Of a DNA stretch of 5,509 nt, positions 1 through 5,095 are shown in pieces (position 1 is the stretch's first letter; each line of letters begins with the position of its first letter). Both the position numbers and the translations under genes were made by a program. The DNA is from an uncultured bacterium (GTDB lineage: Bacteria > Desulfobacterota > Binatia > HRBIN30), in assembly GCA_937975525.1 (NCBI GenBank), contig CALJUJ010000005.1, positions 1-5,509 of the forward strand, read 5' to 3'. The notes beneath the pieces are model-generated. The model worked only from the letters and a program-made list of their open reading frames with translations, made no database searches and was not told where the DNA came from.

Positions 1-1744
1 CGCCGTCTTTGATGATCAGACCGTGGGCGCGAAACTTCTTGAACGGCTCTTCGAACGGCACCAGCCCGAGATCGTGCAAGGCCATGGTCACGAACCGCGT
101 GTACATCAGATGCAGAACCGCGTGCTCGTTGCCGCCGATGTACATGTCGACCGGGAGCCACTTCGCGGTGATCTCCGGATCCATCGCCACGTCGTCGCGG
201 TTGGCCGACGGATAGCGCAGGAAGTACCACGCGGAGTCGAGGAACGTGTCCGAGACGTCGGTCTCGCGCCGTGCGCGCGCACCACAGCTCGGACAGTCGA
301 CCTCGTAGAACGAAGCGACCTTGGCGAGCGGCGCAACGCCGGAGTCGTCGGGGCGGAAGTCCTCGACGTCGGGCAGCACGACAGGAAGGTCCTTCTCCGG
401 CACCGGCACGATGCCGCAGGCGTCGCAGTAGATGATCGGAATCGGTGGACCCCAGTAGCGCTGTCGGGAGATGCACCAGTCGTGCAGACGGAACTGCACG
501 TGCGCCGTCCCGGCGCCGTGCTCGGCGAGCCAGTCGGTGACGGCACGCTTCGCCGCGTCGGTCGACGTTCCGTTGAAGGGTCCGCTGTGCACCAACTCGC
601 CAGGCCCGTCCCACGCCTCTTCGATAGGCTCGTCGGCGGCGACGCCGGCGGGCGCGATGACGCGTCGAATCGGCAGATCGAAGGTGCGGGCGAAGGCGAA
701 GTCGCGCTCGTCGTGCGCCGGCACCGCCATGATCGCGCCGGTGCCGTACTCGGCGAGCACGTAGTCGGCGATCCAGATCGGGATGCGTTCGTCGTTCGCC
801 GGATTGACGGCGTAGGCCCCGGTGAAGACGCCGGTCTTCTCCTTCACCGATTTGCGGGTGATGAGGTCCATGGCGGCGACCCGCTCGCGGTAGGCGTCGA
901 CCTCGGCGCGCCGCTCGGCGGTCGTGATCTCCGGCACCAACGCATGTTCGGGTGCGAGCACCATGTACGTCGCGCCGAACAGGGTGTCGGGACGCGTGGT
1001 GAAGACGCGGATCGAGGTGTCGCCATGCTCGGCAACGGCGAAGTCGATGTGCGCTCCTTCGGAGCGGCCGATCCAGTTGCGCTGTGCGGTCTTGGTCGTT
1101 TCCGACCAATCGATCCAGTCGAGGTTCTTCAGCAGGCGATCGCAGTACTTGGTGATCTTGAAGAACCATTGCTCGGTGAAGCGCTGCTCGACCTTGGTGT
1201 CGGGATGGCGCTCGCAGAAGCCGTCGACGACCTGCTCGTTGGCGAGCACGGTGTGGCATGCGGGGCACCAGTTGACCGGCGCCTTCTTCCGCTCGGCGAG
1301 GCCGTTCTCGTAGAGCTTGAGGAAGATCCACTGCGTCCAGCGGTAGTAGTTCGGCAGGGTCGTATCGACGTGGTGCTCCCAGTCGACCATCATGCCGAGC
1401 CGGTCGAGCTGGCGGCGGAAGTTGGCGGTGGTCTCGGGGATCAGGACCTTGGGGTTGGTGCCGACCTTGAGCGCGTAGTTCTCGGAGTGGATGCCGAACG
1501 CATCGAAGCCGATCGGCTCGAAGACGTCGTAGCCCTGCAGACGGCGGAAGCGGCCGTGGATGTCGGCGCCCGGGAAGGCGAAGGCGTGGCCGACGTGTAG
1601 CCCCGAAGCCGACGGGTACGGGAACATCATCAGCGTGTAGTAGGGGTTCTTGGCCTTCTGCAGATCGGGCGTGTGGGTGCGGTGCTCCTGCCAGTAGCGG
1701 CGCCACTTCGCCTCGATGCGGGCGGGATCGTATCTCTCTTCCAT
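1..1744 (-). other. leuS: LeuRS portion, with possible internal translation start
   Basis: Met160 of the fusion (ATG, first base 1744) begins MEERYDPARIEAKWRRYW, which is how free-standing bacterial LeuRS proteins usually begin. This is therefore the expected start if leuS is also translated alone. The 581 visible residues cover the first half of the Rossmann catalytic domain, the zinc insert, the complete CP1 editing domain and the second catalytic half up to just before KMSKS. Bacterial LeuRS is usually 800-900 residues, so roughly a third lies outside the window. The segment FDAFGIHSENYALKVG replaces the DAFGLPAEN form of E. coli LeuRS; I recall this variant from other phyla. Confidence 0.9.
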
Positions 1745-2221
1745 ACGGCCTTCCGTCACGGGGGTGGGTGCCGACGCCGCCGGTTCTTCGGGCGCATCGG
1801 CAGCCGGTACCCGATCCTTGGCGCCCACTTCGGTCGCAATGCGGTCCAGGACGCCGTTGACGAAGGCGCCCGACTCGGGGTTGCTGAAGCGGCGAGCGAT
1901 GTCGATCGCCTCGTCGATGACGACGGTGTAGGGCACGTCGGCGGCGTCGATGAGCTCGTGCACGGCGACGCGCAGAACGGCGAGATCGACGGCGGCAATG
2001 CGCTCGAAGGACCAGTTCTCGCTGGCGCCGGTGATGAGCTCGTCGATGCGAGCCTGCTGCTGGCGCGTGCCGGCGATCAGCGAAAGCGCGAACGCCTTGG
2101 CCTCGGGCCCGGCTTCGACCTGCTCCCAGAACGCGTCGAGGTCGGGCTCGGCCCCGCTGCGTAGATGGTACTGGTACATCGCCTGCGCAGCGATCTCTCG
2201 GCCTTTTCGTCGTCGTCCCAT
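1..2221 (-). CDS. nusB-leuS: NusB-leucyl-tRNA synthetase fusion (3' end beyond window)
   Basis: This single frame runs from ATG at 2221 to the left edge, 740 codons without a stop. Residues 1-132 are NusB, the antitermination factor that binds boxA RNA with NusE/S10. Residues about 133-159 are an Ala/Pro/Glu linker. From Met160 the frame is LeuRS, which charges tRNA-Leu with leucine in the cytoplasm. LeuRS landmarks in fusion numbering are HVGH at 209-212 (the HIGH site), a zinc knuckle with Cys319, Cys322, Cys336 and His339, the editing-domain TTRPDT at 408-413, GTGAIMAVPAHDERD at 493-507, SRQRYWG at 585-591, DTFLDSAWY at 658-666 and GGNEHAVLHL at 696-705. The visible part stops at IIKDG, directly before the expected KMSKS. 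The usual arrangement is two separate genes. The fusion could be real, or a stop codon could have been lost by mutation or sequence error. Both domains look intact and under normal constraint. Confidence 0.9.
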   Translation of the reverse strand, partial: MGRRRKGREIAAQAMYQYHLRSGAEPDLDAFWEQVEAGPEAKAFALSLIAGTRQQQARIDELITGASENWSFERIAAVDLAVLRVAVHELIDAADVPYTVVIDEAIDIARRFSNPESGAFVNGVLDRIATEVGAKDRVPAADAPEEPAASAPTPVTEGRMEERYDPARIEAKWRRYWQEHRTHTPDLQKAKNPYYTLMMFPYPSASGLHVGHAFAFPGADIHGRFRRLQGYDVFEPIGFDAFGIHSENYALKVGTNPKVLIPETTANFRRQLDRLGMMVDWEHHVDTTLPNYYRWTQWIFLKLYENGLAERKKAPVNWCPACHTVLANEQVVDGFCERHPDTKVEQRFTEQWFFKITKYCDRLLKNLDWIDWSETTKTAQRNWIGRSEGAHIDFAVAEHGDTSIRVFTTRPDTLFGATYMVLAPEHALVPEITTAERRAEVDAYRERVAAMDLITRKSVKEKTGVFTGAYAVNPANDERIPIWIADYVLAEYGTGAIMAVPAHDERDFAFARTFDLPIRRVIAPAGVAADEPIEEAWDGPGELVHSGPFNGTSTDAAKRAVTDWLAEHGAGTAHVQFRLHDWCISRQRYWGPPIPIIYCDACGIVPVPEKDLPVVLPDVEDFRPDDSGVAPLAKVASFYEVDCPSCGARARRETDVSDTFLDSAWYFLRYPSANRDDVAMDPEITAKWLPVDMYIGGNEHAVLHLMYTRFVTMALHDLGLVPFEEPFKKFRAHGLIIKDG
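1745..2221 (-). other. nusB: NusB domain and linker of the fusion
   Basis: Codons 1-159 of the fused frame. The start MGRRRKGREIAAQAMYQYHL matches the Arg-rich first helix of NusB that helps bind boxA RNA. The core WSFERIAAVDLAVLRVAVHEL (about residues 70-90), the segment VPYTVVIDEAIDIARRF (96-112) and FVNGVLDRIA (120-129) are NusB family signatures. Free NusB proteins are usually about 130-165 residues, and the recognisable fold ends near residue 132, so the domain is full length. What follows, about 27 residues rich in Ala, Pro, Glu and Thr, has the look of a flexible tether and not of folded protein. The start at 2221 is chosen because the family match begins there. No good Shine-Dalgarno precedes it. 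Confidence 0.92.
1749..1754 (-). promoter_or_regulatory. possible internal ribosome binding site for LeuRS
   Basis: The minus-strand hexamer GGAAGG lies 4 nt upstream of the internal ATG at 1744. It resembles a Shine-Dalgarno sequence, though the spacing is short. If it works, the cell could make free LeuRS as well as the fusion. It may also be a remnant from a time when leuS was a separate gene coupled to nusB. Confidence 0.35.
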
Positions 2222-2236
2222 GATTCGAAGCCGCGG

Positions 2237-2265
2237 AGTATAGCGACTCGCGCTCGGGCTGCGAA
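2237..2265 (-). promoter_or_regulatory. sigma70-type promoter for nusB-leuS
   Basis: On the minus strand, TTCGCA (2260-2265, 4 of 6 matches to TTGACA) is followed by a 17-bp spacer and TATACT (2237-2242, 5 of 6 matches to TATAAT). Transcription would start near 2230, leaving a leader of only about 9 nt before the nusB ATG. The A/T-rich hexamer stands out in a GC-rich background, which supports the call. Confidence 0.6.
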
Positions 2266-2322
2266 GCGCTCCGAGACCGCCGGTCGGAAGCTCCTTCGAT
2301 TCGCAACACGATCGGGGTAGGG

Positions 2323-2337
2323 TCGAATCCGATTCGA
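2323..2337. repeat. 15-bp near-perfect palindrome (operator candidate)
   Basis: TCGAATC and GATTCGA form 7-bp inverted arms around a single C. The size and position, between two divergent start codons, are typical of a binding site for a dimeric repressor or activator. Extra GATTCG half-sites occur on both sides. No regulator can be named from the sequence. Confidence 0.45.
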
Positions 2338-2359
2338 GAAAGGATTCCTCGGATTCGCC

Positions 2360-2431
2360 ATGTGCCCCATCCCGACGCGGCTTGGACTCGATGCCTTGCT
2401 CGCGACGATCCGCTACCCGCTGTCTCGATGA
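2360..2431 (+). CDS. possible 23-residue leader peptide ending in the glycosylase start
   Basis: An ATG at 2360 opens a 23-codon frame encoding MCPIPTRLGLDALLATIRYP followed by LSR. Its TGA stop at 2429-2431 overlaps the glycosylase ATG at 2428 in an ATGA arrangement, the classic layout for translational coupling. An AAGGA lies at 2340-2344 but is about 15 nt from the ATG, farther than usual. The peptide matches nothing I recognise, and an overlap like this can occur by chance, so it is listed only as a possibility. Confidence 0.2.
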   Translation: MCPIPTRLGLDALLATIRYPLSR

Positions 2432-2991
2432 AACGCCTCTCTCGTTCCTTCTTCCTCGACGACGCCGAATTCGTCGCGCCTCGCCTCCTGCACAAGGTGC
2501 TCGTCGTCGGCGCGTGCACGGGGCGCATCGTCGAGGTCGAAGCCTACCCGCAACACGATCCCGCCAGTCACTCGCACCGCGGCCGCACCGCGCGCAACGC
2601 CGCGATGTTCGCCCGCGGCGGCCACCTCTACGTCTACTTCACCTACGGCATGCACCACTGCGCCAACGTCGTCACCGGCCCGGCCGACGACGGCCAGGCC
2701 GTCCTCCTGCGCGCCGTCACCCCCGTCTCCGGCCTCGACGTCGTCCGCGCCCGCCGTGGTGCGGCACGCCGCGACGCCGACCTCGCCAACGGCCCGGGCA
2801 AGCTGTGCCAGGCGTTCGACCTCGACCGGCGCCACGACGGCGTCGATCTCTGCGCGCGCGGCTCGTCGATCTGGATCGGCGACGACGGCACGGAACCACC
2901 CGCTTCGCCGATCGTCACGCCACGCATCGGAATCAGCCGCAGCACCGAGCTGCCGCTGCGCTGGCTCACACCTAACCAGCGCTCCGCGTGA
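2428..2991 (+). CDS. mpg: 3-methyladenine DNA glycosylase (AAG/MPG family)
   Basis: A monofunctional glycosylase that cuts alkylated or deaminated purines from DNA and starts base excision repair. The 187-residue protein fits the usual bacterial length. VEAY at 37-40 carries the likely catalytic Glu38 (human AAG Glu125) and the stacking Tyr40; His48 follows in DPASH. LYVYFTYGM at 67-75 supplies the base-stacking Tyr70 and the DNA-intercalating Tyr73. NGPGKLCQAFDL at 121-132 and TPRIGIS at 164-170 are further family blocks. The loop between Glu38 and His48 is one residue shorter than in human AAG. The frame can be extended to a GTG at 2362, but the ATG at 2428 gives MKRLSRSFF, where family similarity begins, so it is preferred. 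No Shine-Dalgarno is evident. The gene stands alone, divergent from nusB, and overlaps the next gene's 3' end by 20 bp. Confidence 0.93.
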   Translation: MKRLSRSFFLDDAEFVAPRLLHKVLVVGACTGRIVEVEAYPQHDPASHSHRGRTARNAAMFARGGHLYVYFTYGMHHCANVVTGPADDGQAVLLRAVTPVSGLDVVRARRGAARRDADLANGPGKLCQAFDLDRRHDGVDLCARGSSIWIGDDGTEPPASPIVTPRIGISRSTELPLRWLTPNQRSA

Positions 2992-4237
2992 AGCGCAGCA
3001 CGTGGCGGTAGATGCGCGTCTCGCCGAGCTGCCCCTCGATCCAACGCACGTCGCGGCCCGTGAGCGGGCTCGAGTAGTCGTACACCACGCGCTCGTCCGG
3101 TCTCTCTCCCGCGAGCACGGCGGCGAAACACGTGTCGCCGCGTGAGGGCAAGTCGATCACGTACGCCAGCCGCAGCCCCACACCGTCCGCCGCCGCGTCC
3201 TCCTCGACGAAGCGCCACAACGCGCAGCGCTTGCGCGCGAAGCTGTAGCCGATGTGGTTCCAAAGCGTCCGCAGCACCCGCAAGCGCCCGGTTTCCGGAC
3301 CGATGCCGCGGTCGAATCGGCCGTCGCCGCGCAGGTGCCGACGGCCGACGAGATAGACCTCTCCATCGTGCGCAAACACGTAGGGCGAATCGAACTTGCG
3401 CACGTCGCTGCGACAGCGCCATCGCGTCGGCGCGTCGCCCGGTGCGCGGCAGAGTCGCGATCCCCAGCCGCGCTCGTCGCCCGATTCGACCCGGATCACG
3501 CCGAAGAAGTCCCCGGACGCCGAACGCGCGAAATCGGCTTCGCCCCCACCGCCGGCGTACAGCGGCCGGCCATCGGCCGCCCACTTCCGCCACGTGATCG
3601 CGTCTGCGCTGCGCCATAGATCGATGCGCATCTCCGGCATCCCCGCCCCGTAGGCGCTCCCGCCGCCTTCGTAGGTGATCAGCGCCGGAACACCGGCGAC
3701 GTGCCGTGCGCGCCAGCCGATCGCACCCGGTGGCCCGAACGGCTCCAGGTCCGACCAACGCCCGTCGCGATCACGCTGCGCGCGCGACATGCCGTCCGGC
3801 TCGAAGGCGAAGGCGTCGTCGCCGAGCCGCGAGACGAACAGCACCACTCGCCCGGCGTGAGCCAGCAGGCGCGGCTCGCGCAGGTCGTGACCGAGGGCGA
3901 AGCTCGCGTCGAGCTGCCAATGCACCTCGTCGCGGCTGCGCAAGACCAGGATCTTCGTGTCGGGGTTGGCGAAGTGGTGCGGTGCGGTGCGCAACGCCAG
4001 GTAGACCGCGCCGTCGTTCGCGCGCACCGCATCGAGATTGTTGTTGGCGCTGCCGAGGGGTAGCTCCGGCGGCAGCCCCGGGCCGGGCACGATCGCGCGG
4101 GTGTCGACCACGCGCACGCGGTGCGGGCCGGGCTCCGCGACCGTCGGGTCGCCGTCGACCGGCCACCACTGCGAGGCGAAACCGACGACGAGCACGAGCC
4201 CGCCGACGGCGACCAGAAAGCTCAGGATACGGCCCAT
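2972..4237 (-). CDS. membrane-anchored or exported protein, probable beta-propeller, function unknown
   Basis: This 421-residue protein has no assigned function that I know. Residues about 4-23 (ILSFLVAVGGLVLVVGFA) are hydrophobic after one Arg, so they form either a signal peptide with possible cleavage after GFA or an N-terminal anchor. There is no lipobox Cys. The rest should lie outside the cytoplasm. Two degenerate Asp-box-like motifs, SRDEVHW at 101-107 and SADAITW at 210-216, with repeating beta-rich stretches such as GAVYLAL, RVVLFVS and GEVYLVG, suggest a sialidase-like or glycosidase-like propeller of about five blades. Four Cys (263, 275, 338, 370) could form disulfides in the periplasm. 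Catalytic residues cannot be assigned, so an enzyme role is unproven. The ATG at 4237 is chosen because the signal sequence starts there. The gene is monocistronic and converges on the glycosylase gene. Confidence 0.85.
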   Translation of the reverse strand: MGRILSFLVAVGGLVLVVGFASQWWPVDGDPTVAEPGPHRVRVVDTRAIVPGPGLPPELPLGSANNNLDAVRANDGAVYLALRTAPHHFANPDTKILVLRSRDEVHWQLDASFALGHDLREPRLLAHAGRVVLFVSRLGDDAFAFEPDGMSRAQRDRDGRWSDLEPFGPPGAIGWRARHVAGVPALITYEGGGSAYGAGMPEMRIDLWRSADAITWRKWAADGRPLYAGGGGEADFARSASGDFFGVIRVESGDERGWGSRLCRAPGDAPTRWRCRSDVRKFDSPYVFAHDGEVYLVGRRHLRGDGRFDRGIGPETGRLRVLRTLWNHIGYSFARKRCALWRFVEEDAAADGVGLRLAYVIDLPSRGDTCFAAVLAGERPDERVVYDYSSPLTGRDVRWIEGQLGETRIYRHVLRFTRSAG

Positions 4238-4243
4238 GCGCCG

Positions 4244-4249
4244 AATCTA
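4244..4249 (-). promoter_or_regulatory. -10-like hexamer for the propeller-like gene
   Basis: TAGATT on the minus strand (4 of 6 matches to TATAAT, and a fit to the TANNNT pattern) ends 6 nt before the ATG at 4237. Transcription from it would begin at or next to the start codon and give a leaderless mRNA. No good -35 element is seen at the right distance. Confidence 0.3.
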
Positions 4250-4297
4250 GCCGGGGACCGTGTCCGGCGAAAAGCTCACCGACTTGCGGGTCGTGCA

Positions 4298-4327
4298 TCG
4301 ACACGCGCGGCGCGCGGCTGCTACGAA
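4298..4327 (+). promoter_or_regulatory. weak promoter candidate for the phosphoesterase gene
   Basis: TCGACA (4298-4303, 5 of 6 matches to TTGACA), an 18-bp GC-rich spacer and TACGAA (4322-4327, only 3 of 6 matches to TATAAT). The start site would fall within a few nucleotides of the ATG at 4337. The -10 match is poor, so this is tentative. Confidence 0.2.
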
Positions 4328-4336
4328 CGATCTGCG

Positions 4337-5092
4337 ATGCGCCTCCTGCTCGTCTCCGACCTCCACTACACCCTGAAGCAATACGACTGGGTCACCGACG
4401 TAGCCGACCGCTTCGACGTCGTCGTCATCGCCGGCGACCACCTCGACATCGCCGGCTTCGCGGACACCAAGGCGCAGATCGTCGTGCTCACCAAGGTGCT
4501 GCGCGCAATCGCCGGCAAGACTCGCCTGATCGCCAGCAGCGGAAATCACGACCTGAACGGCTTCAACTCGGTCGAGGAGAAGGTCGCGCGCTGGCTGCTG
4601 CGCACGCGTTCCGCCGGCGTCGTCGGCGACGGCGACGTCGTCGACGTCGCCGATCACCGCATCACCGTGTGCCCCTGGTGGGACGGTCCGCGCACGCGCG
4701 ACCTCGTCGGCGAGCAGCTCGCACGCGACGGCGCCGACCGCCACGGTGCGTGGATTTGGGTCTACCACGCGCCGCCCGCCGACTCGCCGCTCAGCTGGAC
4801 CGGCAGCAAGCACTTCGGGGACGAAGCCCTCGTCGCTTGGATCGGCGAGCACCGGCCGGACATCGTTCTCACCGGCCACGTGCACCAGGCGCCGTTCCGC
4901 AACGGTGGATCCTGGGCCGACCGCATCGGTTCCACTTGGGTGTTCAACGCCGGCCGCCAGATCGGCCCGGTGCCGGCGCACGTGGTCGTCGACACCGATG
5001 CGCGCCGCGCGATGTGGTACTCGCTCGCTGGCAACGAGGTGGTCGACCTCGACGCGCCGCTGACGCGGCCCTTCGCCGAGCTCGAGCCGTGA
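4337..5092 (+). CDS. calcineurin-like metallophosphoesterase
   Basis: A 251-residue cytoplasmic two-metal phosphoesterase with no signal peptide. All family metal motifs are visible: SDLH with Asp8 and His10, GDH with Asp34, GNHD with Asn70 and His71, YHAPP with His144, and GHVH at 180-183. The protein should hydrolyse a phosphomonoester or phosphodiester, but the substrate cannot be read from the motifs. The family includes cyclic-nucleotide phosphodiesterases of the CpdA type, nucleases and small-molecule phosphatases. Its C-terminal part (WVFNAGRQIGPVPAH, about 210-224) resembles uncharacterised bacterial members. The frame is open back to 4121, but a start there would overlap most of the 5' end of the divergent gene. 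The ATG at 4337 gives MRLLLVSDLH, the standard beginning of this fold. No Shine-Dalgarno is seen. The stop lies 3 bp from the stop of the convergent neighbour. Confidence 0.9.
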   Translation: MRLLLVSDLHYTLKQYDWVTDVADRFDVVVIAGDHLDIAGFADTKAQIVVLTKVLRAIAGKTRLIASSGNHDLNGFNSVEEKVARWLLRTRSAGVVGDGDVVDVADHRITVCPWWDGPRTRDLVGEQLARDGADRHGAWIWVYHAPPADSPLSWTGSKHFGDEALVAWIGEHRPDIVLTGHVHQAPFRNGGSWADRIGSTWVFNAGRQIGPVPAHVVVDTDARRAMWYSLAGNEVVDLDAPLTRPFAELEP

Positions 5093-5095
5093 GCG

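Larger units (their letters stand above)
2222..2427. promoter_or_regulatory. divergent intergenic control region
   Basis: This 206-bp gap lies between the divergently read nusB-leuS and DNA glycosylase genes. It holds the nusB promoter, a palindrome at 2323-2337, four GATTCG copies (starting at 2222, 2298, 2331 and 2352) and a small upstream reading frame at 2360-2431. I see no strong promoter for the glycosylase. The best I can find is TAGGGT at 2318-2323, which has only a very poor -35 partner. Confidence 0.6.
4238..4336. promoter_or_regulatory. 99-bp divergent intergenic region
   Basis: The gap separates the start codons of the propeller-like gene (minus) and the phosphoesterase gene (plus), so both promoters must lie here or inside the neighbouring genes. 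Weak hexamers can be proposed on each strand (listed separately). No hairpin, riboswitch or other conserved structure was recognised. Confidence 0.5.

Noticed and set aside
23..1600. A 525-codon open frame on the plus strand.
   Set aside because: It is fully antisense to leuS, whose protein matches its family along its whole length. GC-rich codons on one strand often leave the opposite strand open, and the translated protein has no recognisable domain.
1741..1830. A possible frameshift or hidden stop at the nusB-leuS junction.
   Set aside because: I re-read the junction base by base on the minus strand: both domains share the same frame and no TAA, TAG or TGA occurs in it.
2362..2427. A GTG start for the DNA glycosylase, 22 codons upstream of the chosen ATG.
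   Set aside because: The added residues do not resemble the family, and the similarity starts at the ATG at 2428.
2643..3758. A 371-codon minus-strand open frame.
   Set aside because: It covers the glycosylase on the opposite strand and the propeller-like gene in another frame. Its product is Arg/Ala-rich with no domain signal, as expected for an out-of-frame read of GC-rich coding DNA.
4121..4336. An N-terminal extension of the phosphoesterase by 72 codons.
   Set aside because: The extension would overlap the divergent gene's signal-sequence region, and the fold begins exactly at the ATG at 4337.
4631..4651. A 10-bp perfect inverted repeat with a 1-nt centre inside the phosphoesterase gene.
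   Set aside because: It is explained by the codons for Gly-Asp-Val-Val-Asp-Val-Ala, all GGC, GAC, GTC or GCC. This is codon bias on a symmetric peptide, not a regulatory site.
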